DNA of 64,000 nucleotides from Rhodobiaceae bacterium. Its GTDB lineage: Bacteria > Pseudomonadota > Alphaproteobacteria > Rhizobiales > TMED25. A model generated the notes under the pieces. The model was given only the letters and a program-made list of their open reading frames with translations, had not been told where the DNA came from and made no database searches. Each line of letters opens with the position of its first letter. Within the stretch, counting starts at the first letter, position 1. The DNA lies in contig JABIEF010000073.1 in assembly GCA_018651345.1 (NCBI GenBank), positions 1 to 64,000 of the forward strand, given 5' to 3'. Below, one piece after another: positions 19,770-30,534 of the stretch. The position numbers were made by a program, and so were the translations under genes.

Positions 19770-21444
19770 TATGATAATACATCCTGGTATTTTATTGATC
19801 ATATGTGGACTCCTTATTCCACTGTTAGGCAATAACTTAAAAAAATTTATTACCTTCATTGTGCCAGCTTTATGCTTCATAATAGTATTACAGCTGCCTC
19901 ATGGTATGCACTTAAATTATGAATATATGTCTTACAATCTTACATTTCTTAGGGTTGATGAGCTAAGTAAAATCTTTGCATTAGTATTCACAATAATGAT
20001 AGTTTTCTCTTCTATTTTTAGCCTAAATCAAAAAAATAAAACAGAAATATCAACAGCTTTCATATACGGAGGGTCGGCTATAAGTGCCGTTCTATCTGGA
20101 GATTTTATAAGCTTATTTATCTTTTGGGAGATAATGGCAATATCATCTACGATTATCATTTGGATGGGTAGCAAGGATGCCTATAAATCTGGATTACGGT
20201 ATCTAACTGTCCATCTATTCGGTGGGGTTGTACTCCTAATAGGTATCATTGGTTATGTATCCTTAAAAGAAAGTGCAGACTTTTCACTAATAGACAGAAC
20301 TAATATATATGCCTACTTAATACTTATTGGTGTTCTTATAAATGCAGGTGCTCCACCTTTCTCTGGTTGGATTTCAGATTCATACCCTTCAGCTTCTTGG
20401 TCTGGAACTGTATTCTTATCAGCCTTTACAACAAAAACAGCTGTTTATTTTTTAATCAGAGGATATTCGGGTACTGAATTGCTTATATATATTGGTATAT
20501 TTATGATATTTTATGGAATTGTTTATGCCATTCTAGAAAACGATATGAGAAGAATATTATCTTATTCAATCATAAACCAGGTGGGGTTCATGATTACTGG
20601 AATAGGTATTGGTACTGAGATTGCAATAAATGGAGCAGCTTCACACGCTTTTGCTCATATTATATACAAAGCACTTCTTCTTATGTCCGCAGGGTCTGTT
20701 TTTTACATAACAGGAAAAACAAAATGCACTGATCTTGGCGGTCTATATAAGACCATGCCAATAACAATGATATGCGGAATAATTGGCGCTTTATCTATTT
20801 CTGCATTTCCATTCACATCAGGATTTATAACGAAATCTATGATTAGCCAATCAGCAGTTTATGAAAATTATACAATTATATGGTTCTTGTTATTAGCCGC
20901 TTCTGCAGGTGTATTTCTTCATGCGGGGATAAAATTTCCATGGTTTGTATTTTTTCAAAAAGATGCAAAGCTAAAGGCTAAAGATCCGCCAAAAAATATG
21001 CAATTTGCTATGATTTCATTATCTATAATTTGTATATTAATTGGTATATTCCCAAATGTATTATATCAAATGCTTCCATATGATGTAAATTATATCCCCT
21101 ATACATTTGATCATGTATTTTTTCAATTACAATTGCTTCTGTTTTCTGGTCTAGCATTCTTTTTAATGCTAAAGTATCTCAAGAGAACTTTAACATTGAC
21201 CTTGGAATTTGACTGGTTTTGGAGAAAATTTAGCAAAATTCTAATAAAAGAATTTGATATACATGCAGAAAGAACTGCTAGTAATATAATGAATAAATAT
21301 ATTAAAATTTTTGATAAAACTATAAAAACATTATACAAACATCATGGTCCTTCAGGAATTTTGGGCCGCACTTGGCCAACTGGAAATATGGCTTTTTGGA
21401 CAACGGTTATTCTTGCGTCCTATCTTATAATATATTTACTTTAA
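19759..21444 (+). CDS. Third antiporter-like subunit D
   Basis: 'GAPPFSGWISDSYPSASWSGTVFLSAFTTKTAVYFLIRGY', 'ILSYSIINQVGFM', 'GFITKSMI'. Confidence 0.9.
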   Translation: MMNNMIIHPGILLIICGLLIPLLGNNLKKFITFIVPALCFIIVLQLPHGMHLNYEYMSYNLTFLRVDELSKIFALVFTIMIVFSSIFSLNQKNKTEISTAFIYGGSAISAVLSGDFISLFIFWEIMAISSTIIIWMGSKDAYKSGLRYLTVHLFGGVVLLIGIIGYVSLKESADFSLIDRTNIYAYLILIGVLINAGAPPFSGWISDSYPSASWSGTVFLSAFTTKTAVYFLIRGYSGTELLIYIGIFMIFYGIVYAILENDMRRILSYSIINQVGFMITGIGIGTEIAINGAASHAFAHIIYKALLLMSAGSVFYITGKTKCTDLGGLYKTMPITMICGIIGALSISAFPFTSGFITKSMISQSAVYENYTIIWFLLLAASAGVFLHAGIKFPWFVFFQKDAKLKAKDPPKNMQFAMISLSIICILIGIFPNVLYQMLPYDVNYIPYTFDHVFFQLQLLLFSGLAFFLMLKYLKRTLTLTLEFDWFWRKFSKILIKEFDIHAERTASNIMNKYIKIFDKTIKTLYKHHGPSGILGRTWPTGNMAFWTTVILASYLIIYLL

Positions 21445-21470
21445 ACATTAAAAAATATGAGCACATAATT

Positions 21471-21875
21471 ATGACAGAAATAAAAAATAAATTTGAAAAA
21501 AAAGATTGGCAAAATTCTCTCACAAAAGAGCAATATCATATAACAAGAGAATCTGGAACAGAGCGTCCCTTTACAGGGCCTTATTTGAATGAAAAAAGTA
21601 AGGGTGTTTATAGTTGCATCTGCTGTGATTTAGAATTATTTAACTCAGAACATAAATTTGATTCAGGCACTGGATGGCCCAGTTTTTTTAACCCCCATAA
21701 CTCTAGTTGTTTGAACTTAAAAAATGATAACTCTCTTAACTCTCATAGAGTTGAAGTGCAGTGTTCAAATTGCGACGCTCATTTAGGGCATGTATTTGAA
21801 GATGGTCCAGCTCCTAGTGGATTACGTTATTGTATTAATGGGAATTCCCTAAAACTTATTAAAGAAAATCAATAA
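21471..21875 (+). CDS. msrB: peptide-methionine (R)-S-oxide reductase
   Basis: 'FDSGTGWPSFF', two CxxC zinc pairs, 'NCDAHLGHVFEDGPAPSGLRYCINGNSL'. Start set at ATG 21471; the ORF track extends into the previous gene. Confidence 0.94.
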   Translation: MTEIKNKFEKKDWQNSLTKEQYHITRESGTERPFTGPYLNEKSKGVYSCICCDLELFNSEHKFDSGTGWPSFFNPHNSSCLNLKNDNSLNSHRVEVQCSNCDAHLGHVFEDGPAPSGLRYCINGNSLKLIKENQ

Positions 21876-21876
21876 T

Positions 21877-23982
21877 ATGAAAGACTTTACCAATAACCTT
21901 TCTTTATCTCCACCAATCCCCAAAATAAACAAGAAAATAGTTAAGTTTCATGGTTATGATAAAACAGATAATTATTCATGGATGAGAGCTGATAATTGGC
22001 AAGAAGTTATGAAAAATCCAGAAAAACTTCCCAAAGATATAAAGCTACATTTAGATAAAGAAAACAATTATACAAAAGAAATGATGGCTGATACCTTAAT
22101 TCTGCAAGATAATTTATACACAGAAATTAGGTCAAGAATGCAAGAAAAAGAAACAACTGTACCCCAAAAAAATGGCATTTATTCTTATTATTACAGTTAT
22201 AAGAAAAATAATGAATACCCGATATACAATCGTAAAAATAATGACACGAAAAAGAAAACAATCCTATTAGACTACAACAAAATTTCGAAAGACGAATCCT
22301 ATTTTAATATTGGATCTACAACCCATAGCGAAGACCATAGGTACATCACATATGGCGTAGATACCAAAGGTTCGGAGTACTTTGATATTTACTTATTTGA
22401 TACAATAAATAATCAAATATTAAATGAAAAGATTGAGAATAGCACTGGTACAGCATTATGGGCTAAAGATAACCTGTCTTTTCTTTATGTTAGGCTCGAT
22501 GAAAACCATAGGCCAGATTCAGTCTTCTATCATCTATTAGGAACACCGCAAAAAGAAGATGTAATGTTATATAAAGAAAAAGATTCTGGGTTTTTTTTAA
22601 GTATAGACAAAACACAATCATCAAAATATTTTATTCTATCTTCTCACACACATGAAAAATCCGAAATTCGTCTTATTGACACAAACAATCCATTAAGTGA
22701 ATCTTTATTATTATATCCAAGAGAAAACAACTACTTGTATAGCGTTGAAGAAAATAATAATGAATTATATATCCTAACAAATCAGAATAATTGCGTTGAT
22801 TTTTCTATTATAAAAACTCGAATTCCTCTAAGTGATAAAAAAGATTTTAAGGTTATTGTTCCGCATAAAAATGGTAGGCTAATAAAAAATCTTTGTGTAT
22901 TTAAAAATTACATAGTTTGGCTTGAAGTAGAAAATAGCTTACCTAAAATCATTATCAAGAATCTAAAATCTGATAAAAATTATAGCATCTCATTTAGAGA
23001 AGAGGCGTATTCATTAGGCATATTACAAGGCTATGAATATGAAACAAATATTCTAAGATTTGTCTATTCTTCTATGACCACCCCTATGCGAATATATGAT
23101 TTTAATATGGAAAAAAATAAAAGAACTCTTATAAAATCACAAAAAATTCCATCTGGGCATAAAAAATCTGATTATATTACAAAAAGAATTTATGCAGAAT
23201 CCTCTGATAAGAAATTAATTCCAATTTCACTTATTTATCATAAAAATACTAAAATAGATGCTACATCTCCATGTTTATTATATGGATATGGGGCCTATGG
23301 CATATCAATTCCAGCATCATTTTCTAGTAGTAGATTAAGTTTAATAGATCGTAATTTTGTATATGCTGTTGCTCATATAAGAGGAGGGAAAGATTGTGGA
23401 AGTGCATGGTATAGCGATGGAAAGAAAGAAAATAAAATAAATACCTTTAATGACTTCATTTGTGTTGCGGAATATTTATGTAAAAAAAATTATACATCAA
23501 AAGGAAATATTATTGCTCACGGTGGATCTGCTGGAGGAATGCTAATGGGAGCAATTGCAAATATGGCCCCTAGTCTATTTTCAGGAATAATTGCAGAAGT
23601 TCCTTTTGTTGATGTACTAGAGACAATGCTCGATAGTGAGCTACCACTAACACCACCCGAATGGCCCGAATGGGGAAATCCTATTACTAATATAGATGAT
23701 TATAAAATTATATCATCATACTCACCTTACGATAATGTAAAAAAACAATCCTACCCAAATATATTGGCAACTGCAGGATTAACGGACCCACGCGTTACAT
23801 ATTGGGAGCCAGCTAAATGGGTTGCTAAAATTAGGTCAATGAAAACAAATAAATCTGCTATTATGTTAAATGTTAATATGGATTCTGGTCATGGTGGATC
23901 TTCTGGAAGATTTGACAGAATAAAAGAAATAGCTTTAATTTATGCCTTTGCAATAAAAGCAGCAAATGTAGAAACAGAATAA
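21877..23982 (+). CDS. ptrB: oligopeptidase B (S9 prolyl oligopeptidase family)
   Basis: '[33 protein letters not shown]', catalytic '[15 protein letters not shown]', '[11 protein letters not shown]', '[12 protein letters not shown]'. Confidence 0.92.
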   Translation: MKDFTNNLSLSPPIPKINKKIVKFHGYDKTDNYSWMRADNWQEVMKNPEKLPKDIKLHLDKENNYTKEMMADTLILQDNLYTEIRSRMQEKETTVPQKNGIYSYYYSYKKNNEYPIYNRKNNDTKKKTILLDYNKISKDESYFNIGSTTHSEDHRYITYGVDTKGSEYFDIYLFDTINNQILNEKIENSTGTALWAKDNLSFLYVRLDENHRPDSVFYHLLGTPQKEDVMLYKEKDSGFFLSIDKTQSSKYFILSSHTHEKSEIRLIDTNNPLSESLLLYPRENNYLYSVEENNNELYILTNQNNCVDFSIIKTRIPLSDKKDFKVIVPHKNGRLIKNLCVFKNYIVWLEVENSLPKIIIKNLKSDKNYSISFREEAYSLGILQGYEYETNILRFVYSSMTTPMRIYDFNMEKNKRTLIKSQKIPSGHKKSDYITKRIYAESSDKKLIPISLIYHKNTKIDATSPCLLYGYGAYGISIPASFSSSRLSLIDRNFVYAVAHIRGGKDCGSAWYSDGKKENKINTFNDFICVAEYLCKKNYTSKGNIIAHGGSAGGMLMGAIANMAPSLFSGIIAEVPFVDVLETMLDSELPLTPPEWPEWGNPITNIDDYKIISSYSPYDNVKKQSYPNILATAGLTDPRVTYWEPAKWVAKIRSMKTNKSAIMLNVNMDSGHGGSSGRFDRIKEIALIYAFAIKAANVETE

Positions 23983-24002
23983 TTGATTCTGGAGATATAG
24001 AA

Positions 24003-25202
24003 ATGAAAAAAGAAGATATAAAATATAATAAACCGGACAATGATTGGGCGGATCTTTTGTCTATTGAATCAGAATTTGAAGAAGATGAAAAAATTGTTCA
24101 AAAAACAGCAAGAGACTATTGTCAAAATCATCTTATGCCAAGAATTAAAGATGCTTTTCGTGAAGAAAAATTTGATATTAATATAATGAAAGAATTAGGT
24201 GATCTAGGCTTAATTGCCCCAACCATTCCTGCAATTTATGGAGGGGCTGAACTCAATCATGTTTGTTATGGCATTATTGCGCAAGAGATAGAACGCGTTG
24301 ATTCCGGCTATAGATCCGCAATGAGCGTACAAAGTTCACTAGTTGCTCATCCAATATTTGAATTTGGCTCAAAAGAACAAAAAGAAAAATATTTACCAAA
24401 GCTTCTAAGAGGGGAACTTATTGGTTGCTTTGGTTTAACAGAACCTGATTTTGGTTCAGATCCAGCTGGTATGATTACAAAAGCAACAAAAGTACCAGGT
24501 GGTTGGAAAATTAACGGAACAAAAACTTGGATAACAAATGCTCCAATCGCTGATATTGCAATTATATGGGCAAAAGATGAGGAAGGGAAGATTAGAGGAT
24601 TTATAGCAGAAAGAGGCATAAGTCACTACGATACTCCAAAAATTAACGGTAAATTCTCTCTTCGATCATCGGATACCGGCCAAATAATTTTAGATGATAC
24701 CTTTGTGCCAGATCGAAATATCCTTCCAGAAGCAATAGGGCTAAAAGGTCCATTTAGTTGCTTAAATAAAGCTCGATATGGTATTGTATGGGGCTCAATA
24801 GGCGCGGCAGAATTTTGCTGGCACGCAGCAAGAAATTATACACTAGAAAGAAAACAATTCGGGAGACCTTTAGCCTCAAACCAACTAATTCAAAAAAAAT
24901 TGGCAGACATGCAAACTGAAATAACACTTGGACAGTTAGGTGCCATTAAACTTGGAAGAGAAATTGATAAACGTAAAATTAATCCAGCTGCAATCTCACT
25001 CATGAAAAAAAACAATTGCCAAAAATCATTAGAAATTGCAAGAACATCACGTGATATTCATGGTGGCAATGGTATATCCGACGAATATCATGTTATCAGG
25101 CATGTTTTAAATCTCGAAACAGTTAATACTTATGAAGGTACGAATGATATACATTCCTTAATTATAGGAAGATCTCAAACAGGAATTCAGGCCTTTTTTT
25201 AA
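24003..25202 (+). CDS. gcdH: acyl-CoA dehydrogenase, glutaryl-CoA dehydrogenase type
   Basis: '[23 protein letters not shown]', '[13 protein letters not shown]', '[18 protein letters not shown]', '[22 protein letters not shown]'. Confidence 0.88.
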   Translation: MKKEDIKYNKPDNDWADLLSIESEFEEDEKIVQKTARDYCQNHLMPRIKDAFREEKFDINIMKELGDLGLIAPTIPAIYGGAELNHVCYGIIAQEIERVDSGYRSAMSVQSSLVAHPIFEFGSKEQKEKYLPKLLRGELIGCFGLTEPDFGSDPAGMITKATKVPGGWKINGTKTWITNAPIADIAIIWAKDEEGKIRGFIAERGISHYDTPKINGKFSLRSSDTGQIILDDTFVPDRNILPEAIGLKGPFSCLNKARYGIVWGSIGAAEFCWHAARNYTLERKQFGRPLASNQLIQKKLADMQTEITLGQLGAIKLGREIDKRKINPAAISLMKKNNCQKSLEIARTSRDIHGGNGISDEYHVIRHVLNLETVNTYEGTNDIHSLIIGRSQTGIQAFF

Positions 25203-25204
25203 AG

Positions 25205-25225
25205 ATATATCAAACTTTGATATAT
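25205..25225. promoter_or_regulatory. near-perfect dyad (ATATATCAAA-C-TTTGATATAT) upstream of sodB
   Basis: 10-bp perfect inverted repeat with a 1-nt centre, between the gcdH stop and the sodB start, with no following U-run. Confidence 0.45.
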
Positions 25226-25295
25226 ATTGTATTTATTGTTATAATAACTATATTATATATATATTTTAAAACAATTAAAACATGGAGTCTATCGA

Positions 25296-25892
25296 ATGGC
25301 ATTTGAATTACCCGATCTACCTTATGCACATGATGCATTAGGATCTTATATGTCCGCTGAAACATTAGAATTTCATCATGATAAGCATCACCTTGCATAT
25401 GTTACAAATGGTAATAACCTACTTAAAGATTCTGGGTTAGCTGATAAAGATATTGTTGAAATAGTAAAATCTAGTCATGGAAATAATGCAGGATTATTTA
25501 ATAATGCGGCCCAACATTATAACCATTTGCATTTTTGGAAAATGATGAAACCAAATGGTGGCGGAAACATGCCGTCAAATTTAGAGAAAAAAATAATTGA
25601 AGATCTTGGTAGTATTGAAAAATTTAAAGCAGATTTCATTAATGCTGGCATGACACAATTTGGTTCTGGATGGTGCTGGTTATCAGTAAATAATGGAAAA
25701 TTAGAAGTTAGCAAAACAGCAAATGGAGAAAATCCTTTAATTAATGGCGCTTCGCCAATATTGGGTTGTGACGTATGGGAACATTCTTATTATATTGATT
25801 ATAGAAACGCACGACCAAAGTACCTTGAAGCATGGTTTGACAATCTAGTTAATTGGGAATATGTGACAGAGCTAATGGAAGACGCAATATAA
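25296..25892 (+). CDS. sodB: superoxide dismutase Fe/Mn
   Basis: 'FELPDLPYAHDALGSYMSAETLEFHHDKHHLAYV', 'GSGWCWL', 'DVWEHSYYIDYRNARPKYLEAW'. Confidence 0.97.
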   Translation: MAFELPDLPYAHDALGSYMSAETLEFHHDKHHLAYVTNGNNLLKDSGLADKDIVEIVKSSHGNNAGLFNNAAQHYNHLHFWKMMKPNGGGNMPSNLEKKIIEDLGSIEKFKADFINAGMTQFGSGWCWLSVNNGKLEVSKTANGENPLINGASPILGCDVWEHSYYIDYRNARPKYLEAWFDNLVNWEYVTELMEDAI

Positions 25893-25917
25893 TAATTTCT
25901 ATATTTATTTATAAAAA

Positions 25918-25940
25918 GGCGCTCTTTAGCGCCTTTTTTT
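25918..25940 (+). terminator. rho-independent terminator after sodB
   Basis: A-tract, GGCGCT-CTTT-AGCGCC hairpin, then T7. Confidence 0.92.
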
Positions 25941-26152
25941 ATTCGCAAAGATGCAGAGTATTTAAATAAAATCATTCATTAATATAATGCACAATCCTTC
26001 GCCAAAAACAGCCAATGTAGGGGAAAAAACATTCTTATTTTTATCTATATATTTCAGTTACTTACAAAATCCGCTAACAGGTTATAATCAGAAATCTCCA
26101 AATTAATCCAAAATATGCTATTATTTCAATAACTTGATTAATTTATATATAA

Positions 26153-26174
26153 AATTACCTAAAGATGGGTAATT
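26153..26174 (+). promoter_or_regulatory. 5'-UTR hairpin before the quaternary-amine binding-protein gene
   Basis: AATTACC-taaagatg-GGTAATT, 24 nt upstream of the ATG at 26198 and just before the GGGAAG Shine-Dalgarno. Confidence 0.4.
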
Positions 26175-26197
26175 AAAATTTAAAAAAAAGGGAAGTT

Positions 26198-27202
26198 ATG
26201 TTAAAAAAATATTTTAAGTTTTCAATGTTATCACTATCATTGCTAGTGCTTTTTGGCGCTAATGCAAATGCAGCAAATGATGATTGTGGTGAGGTAACAA
26301 TAGCAAATATGAACTGGGCATCAGCTCAAATAATTGCTGAAATGGATAAAATTATACTAGAAGCAATGGGGTGTGACGTAGAACTAGTAGCTGGTGATAC
26401 TATGCCAACTTTTACTTCTATGGAAGGAAAGGGTGTGCCTGATGTTGCACCTGAATTATGGACATTAGCTCTTAAAATTCCATTAAACGCAGCAATAGCA
26501 GAAGGACGCCTTATTAATGTTGGTGATGTTTTTTCACAAGGTGGCGCTGAAGGATGGTATATTCCTCAATATATAAAAGATGCAAATCCAGAATTAGTAA
26601 CTTGGGAAGATGTAATCGCACGTCCAGATTTATTCCCACATCCAGAAGATCCATCTAAGGGAGCGTTCAATGGGTGTCCTCCTGGATGGAATTGTCAATT
26701 AACTAATCAAAATCTTTTCCGTGCCTATGATATGGAAGCAAAGGGTTGGGAAATTGTTGATCCAGGTTCATCTGCAGCTATGGATGCAAATGTTGCTAAG
26801 CATATAAATGATGGGGATCCTATATTTACTTACTATTGGGCTCCAACTGCAATTCTTGGAAAATTGCCAATGTTCTTACTTACACCAGAAGTTCCTCATG
26901 ATAAAGCTGCTTGGGAGACTTGTATAGGTATAGCAGATTGTGCTGATCCTAAAGTGAACTCATTTGGGTTCTCACCTGTTCAAACAGTTGTAACAGAAAA
27001 CTTTGCAGAAACAGCAGGCATTGCAATGGATTATGTTTCCAATAGATCCTTTGATAACAATACACTAAATGTATTGTTAGCTTGGCATGCAGACAACCAA
27101 GCAACTGGCCTTGAAGGCGCTGAGCATTATCTCGAAAATTATCAAGATTGGAAAACTTGGGTTTCCGCAGATGTTGCAGAAAAAGTACTAGCAGGTCTAT
27201 AA
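26198..27202 (+). CDS. glycine betaine/quaternary amine (possibly TMAO) ABC transporter substrate-binding protein
   Basis: Signal peptide 'MLKKYFKFSMLSLSLLVLFGANANA'; OpuAC/ProX-like 'VTIANMNWASAQIIAEMDKIILEAMGCDVELV', followed by permease and ATPase genes. Confidence 0.88.
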   Translation: MLKKYFKFSMLSLSLLVLFGANANAANDDCGEVTIANMNWASAQIIAEMDKIILEAMGCDVELVAGDTMPTFTSMEGKGVPDVAPELWTLALKIPLNAAIAEGRLINVGDVFSQGGAEGWYIPQYIKDANPELVTWEDVIARPDLFPHPEDPSKGAFNGCPPGWNCQLTNQNLFRAYDMEAKGWEIVDPGSSAAMDANVAKHINDGDPIFTYYWAPTAILGKLPMFLLTPEVPHDKAAWETCIGIADCADPKVNSFGFSPVQTVVTENFAETAGIAMDYVSNRSFDNNTLNVLLAWHADNQATGLEGAEHYLENYQDWKTWVSADVAEKVLAGL

Positions 27203-27210
27203 TCGTTTAG

Positions 27211-27250
27211 AATAAGCGTCTAGCATTAAATTACTAGACGCTTATTTTTT
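27211..27250 (+). terminator. strong hairpin plus T-tract between binding protein and permease genes
   Basis: AATAAGCGTCTAG-cattaaatta-CTAGACGCTTATT then T-run: 13-bp perfect stem. Confidence 0.9.
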
Positions 27251-27280
27251 TTATTTAATAAGATACAAGTTTAGGATTGT

Positions 27281-28171
27281 ATGAGTTTATTTAATCAAAT
27301 TCCTCAATTATCAAAAGATACTTTAAGAGCTGGTAAAAAAGCTATAGACGCATCCTTTAAAGATTTCTCTAGAGAGTACGGAGATCTCATAGAGTTAATA
27401 TTTGAGCCAGTCAAATGGCTTCTAATTAAATCTGAAAATTTTTTAACCGACACCTCATGGATTATTATACTAGTACTTATTGCTTCTATAGCCTGGCTTG
27501 GCAGTAAAAGTATTAAAATAGTAATAGGCTCTGTGCTAACGCTACTTTTAATTGGTTATCTAGGAATGTGGGAAAATACCATGAAAACAATTTCTATGAC
27601 CTTTGTTGCGGCGATACTTGCTATCTCAATTGGAATACCGATTGGTATATTAATGGCACGCTCTAATATTGCGCTTAGGATAGCAAGTCCAATATTAGAT
27701 GTAATGCAAACAATGCCAAGCTTTGTGTATCTTATACCTGTTGTGATGCTTCTTGGAATAGGAAAAGTTCCAGGACTGCTTGCGGTTATTATTTATGCAA
27801 TTCCTCCAATAATTCGTTTAACAAATTTAGGCATTAGACTTGTTAATAATAATGTCATGGAAGCTGGTCATGCCTATGGGGCATCCTATGCTCAGAGATT
27901 AACTAAAATACAAATACCCTTAGCCCTACCAACAATTATGGCAGGAATAAACCAAACAATAATGCTTGCTCTATCAATGGTAGTAATTGCTTCAATGATC
28001 GGTGTTCAAGGACTTGGCCAACCGGTCCTTCAGGCAATACAAAATCAATTCTTTACATTAGGTATGATGAATGGGTTCGCTATTGTCGGTATAGCTATAA
28101 TATTTGATAGAGTTACACAAGCATACGGAAAACGCATGCAGAAATACCAGGAAACTGTTGATGAGCAATAA
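27281..28171 (+). CDS. glycine betaine-type ABC transporter permease (ProW/OpuAB-like)
   Basis: 'GIPIGILMARSNIALRIASPILDVMQTMPSFVYLIPVVMLLGIGKVPGLLAVIIYAIPPIIRLTNLGIR', 'EAGHAYGASYAQRLTKIQIPLALPTIMAGINQTIMLALSMVVIASMIG'. Confidence 0.95.
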   Translation: MSLFNQIPQLSKDTLRAGKKAIDASFKDFSREYGDLIELIFEPVKWLLIKSENFLTDTSWIIILVLIASIAWLGSKSIKIVIGSVLTLLLIGYLGMWENTMKTISMTFVAAILAISIGIPIGILMARSNIALRIASPILDVMQTMPSFVYLIPVVMLLGIGKVPGLLAVIIYAIPPIIRLTNLGIRLVNNNVMEAGHAYGASYAQRLTKIQIPLALPTIMAGINQTIMLALSMVVIASMIGVQGLGQPVLQAIQNQFFTLGMMNGFAIVGIAIIFDRVTQAYGKRMQKYQETVDEQ

Positions 28172-29207
28172 AGAATATATTCAAATTCAAAATATAAATA
28201 AAATATTTGGACCAAATCCAGAATCAGTTCTTGATTTGGTTGCAGATGGAATAGGAAAATCTGAACTTCAATCTAAACATAATCACGTTCTTGCACTTCA
28301 AGATATTAATATCGGTATTAAAAAAAATAAGATTCAAGTATTCATGGGTCTATCCGGCTCAGGAAAATCAACACTAATAAGACATCTAAATCAATTAATC
28401 CACCCAACTTCAGGAAATGTTATAATTGACGGAGAAGATATAACGTCCATGAGTGACAAGGAAATTACAAATTTTAGAAGAAATAAGATAGCAATGGGGT
28501 TTCAAAAATTTGCATTACTTCCACATAGAACTGTCCTTTCAAATACATACTTTGGTCTAGAAATTAGAGGTGTAGAAAAGAAAGAAAGAGAAAAAGAAGC
28601 CTTAAAATGGATTGACAGAGTTGGTCTAAATGGATTTGAAAATTATTACCCTAACCAGCTATCCGGAGGGATGCAACAAAGAGTTGGCCTTGCGAGGGCA
28701 TTAACCAACGATGCTCCCATACTATTAATGGATGAACCGTTTTCAGCACTTGATCCATTAATAAGGATGGATATGCAAGATATGTTAGTTCAATTAGAAA
28801 AAGAACTAAATAAAACGATCATTTTTATTACCCATGATCTTGATGAAGCCTTGAGGCTTGGAGATAATATTGCCATACTAAGAGATGGAAAAATAATTCA
28901 AGAAGGAGACGGTCAAGAAATTGTGTTAAATCCCGAGAACTCTTATATCTCAAAATTTGTCTCTGAAGTAAATAGAGGGAGGGTAATACAATGCAAAACA
29001 ATCATGAAAAAGGAAATAAACCAAGAATTAACTAACGAAGCAATAGTCTCTCCTGATATGACAATTGAAGAAGCTGCTAAAATTATAACCGAAAGCGGGC
29101 TAGACATCGGTTCGGTATTAAATAATAAAGGAAAATTAGTAGGAACAATATCTGTTCAGGATATTGTTGCGTCAATCGTTACTCCCATCAAATACAAAAA
29201 CGATTAA
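28161..29207 (+). CDS. glycine betaine-type ABC transporter ATP-binding protein (ProV-like) with CBS-type C-terminus
   Basis: Walker A 'GLSGSGKST', signature 'LSGGMQQRVGLARAL', Walker B 'ILLMDEPFSALDP'. Start at 28161 (MSNKEYIQ), overlapping the permease by 11 bp. Confidence 0.95.
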   Translation: MSNKEYIQIQNINKIFGPNPESVLDLVADGIGKSELQSKHNHVLALQDINIGIKKNKIQVFMGLSGSGKSTLIRHLNQLIHPTSGNVIIDGEDITSMSDKEITNFRRNKIAMGFQKFALLPHRTVLSNTYFGLEIRGVEKKEREKEALKWIDRVGLNGFENYYPNQLSGGMQQRVGLARALTNDAPILLMDEPFSALDPLIRMDMQDMLVQLEKELNKTIIFITHDLDEALRLGDNIAILRDGKIIQEGDGQEIVLNPENSYISKFVSEVNRGRVIQCKTIMKKEINQELTNEAIVSPDMTIEEAAKIITESGLDIGSVLNNKGKLVGTISVQDIVASIVTPIKYKND

Positions 29208-29285
29208 TTTATTCATAAATTAATATCTAATACCCGCCTAATATGTTATTCCAGAATAGTATTAAAAATAGAAATTAAATGTATT

Positions 29286-30503
29286 ATGAAACAAGCGTAC
29301 AGCATTATTATCGTCTTTAGCCTAGGCTATTTATTGGCCATAATATTTCGTTCTATTAATACAATAATTGCACCTAATTTAATCAACGATATTGGTTTAA
29401 CAGCAGCGTCGTTGGGCCTATTGTCTTCATCTTTATTAATTGCACATGCAGCAGCACAAATACCTCTTGGTATTTATCTGGATAGCCATGGACCAAAAAA
29501 AGTGCAAATTGCACTATTATCTCTGGCAGCAATTGGCTGTATTGCTTTTGCATTGAGCAATAATATTTATGTTATGACATTTGCTAGGATTCTAATGGGT
29601 GTTGGTTTTTCTGGCTGTTTGATGGCAGGTTTTAAAGCAGTTAGTATGTATTTGAAACCGAATAATTATGCTCTTGGTAATGGAATAATCATGGGAGCAG
29701 GCCAGATAGGTATTCTTATCACAAGTTGGCCAACCGAAATAATTTTACAATACTTTAGCTGGCGCGGTGCATACGCTTTATTTATTATATTAATTTTTGT
29801 AATTATAATACTTACCTACCTTTTTATACCTAATAATAGCACCACCAAAACAGACGAAACCTTAAAAGTGCAATTAAGCGGATTAAAAAAAGTTTTTGAA
29901 GATAAGGCTCTATGGCACTTAGCCCCATTAATATGGATTACAGGTGGGGCACACATTGCCTTGCTCACACTCTGGACCGGCCCCTGGCTACATGATGTTG
30001 CTGGATTAGGAAGAGAGCAAGTTGCAACAAGTCTAACTATTATTGCATTATCTGTAATATCGGGAATTTTTCTTAGCGGATTAATTGCAAAGATATTAAC
30101 TAAATATAACGTAAATATCTTAAAAATTCTTCAATACATATTAATTGTCAATATATTCTCATTAATACCATTATTCCTTATAAATCATAAAATAGCATTT
30201 TATACTTGGATTATCTTCGCCATGACAGGACAAGGTGGGATACTTTCTTACCCTTGGATTACGGAAAGATTTGGCTTATCGTTATCTTCTAGAGCTAATA
30301 CGGTGGTAAATCTTGGAACATTCGTAGTCGCATTTTTTATACAGTATTTGATTGGTGTAATTATAGACTTATTCCCATTAACTGCCGATGGCCAATATAA
30401 TCCAGATGCATATAAAATGAGTTTCTTCTTTATCTTTACATTACAAATCTTAATTCTATTATGGTTTTTTAAAGGAAAAAAATATTTAAATTTAAATAAA
30501 TAA
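29286..30503 (+). CDS. MFS transporter
   Basis: Polytopic, 'QIPLGIYLDSHGPKKVQ', 'FARILMGVGFSGCLMAGFK'. Confidence 0.88.
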   Translation: MKQAYSIIIVFSLGYLLAIIFRSINTIIAPNLINDIGLTAASLGLLSSSLLIAHAAAQIPLGIYLDSHGPKKVQIALLSLAAIGCIAFALSNNIYVMTFARILMGVGFSGCLMAGFKAVSMYLKPNNYALGNGIIMGAGQIGILITSWPTEIILQYFSWRGAYALFIILIFVIIILTYLFIPNNSTTKTDETLKVQLSGLKKVFEDKALWHLAPLIWITGGAHIALLTLWTGPWLHDVAGLGREQVATSLTIIALSVISGIFLSGLIAKILTKYNVNILKILQYILIVNIFSLIPLFLINHKIAFYTWIIFAMTGQGGILSYPWITERFGLSLSSRANTVVNLGTFVVAFFIQYLIGVIIDLFPLTADGQYNPDAYKMSFFFIFTLQILILLWFFKGKKYLNLNK

Positions 30504-30534
30504 AGTTATAAATTACACTGAACTGGAGACAAAA

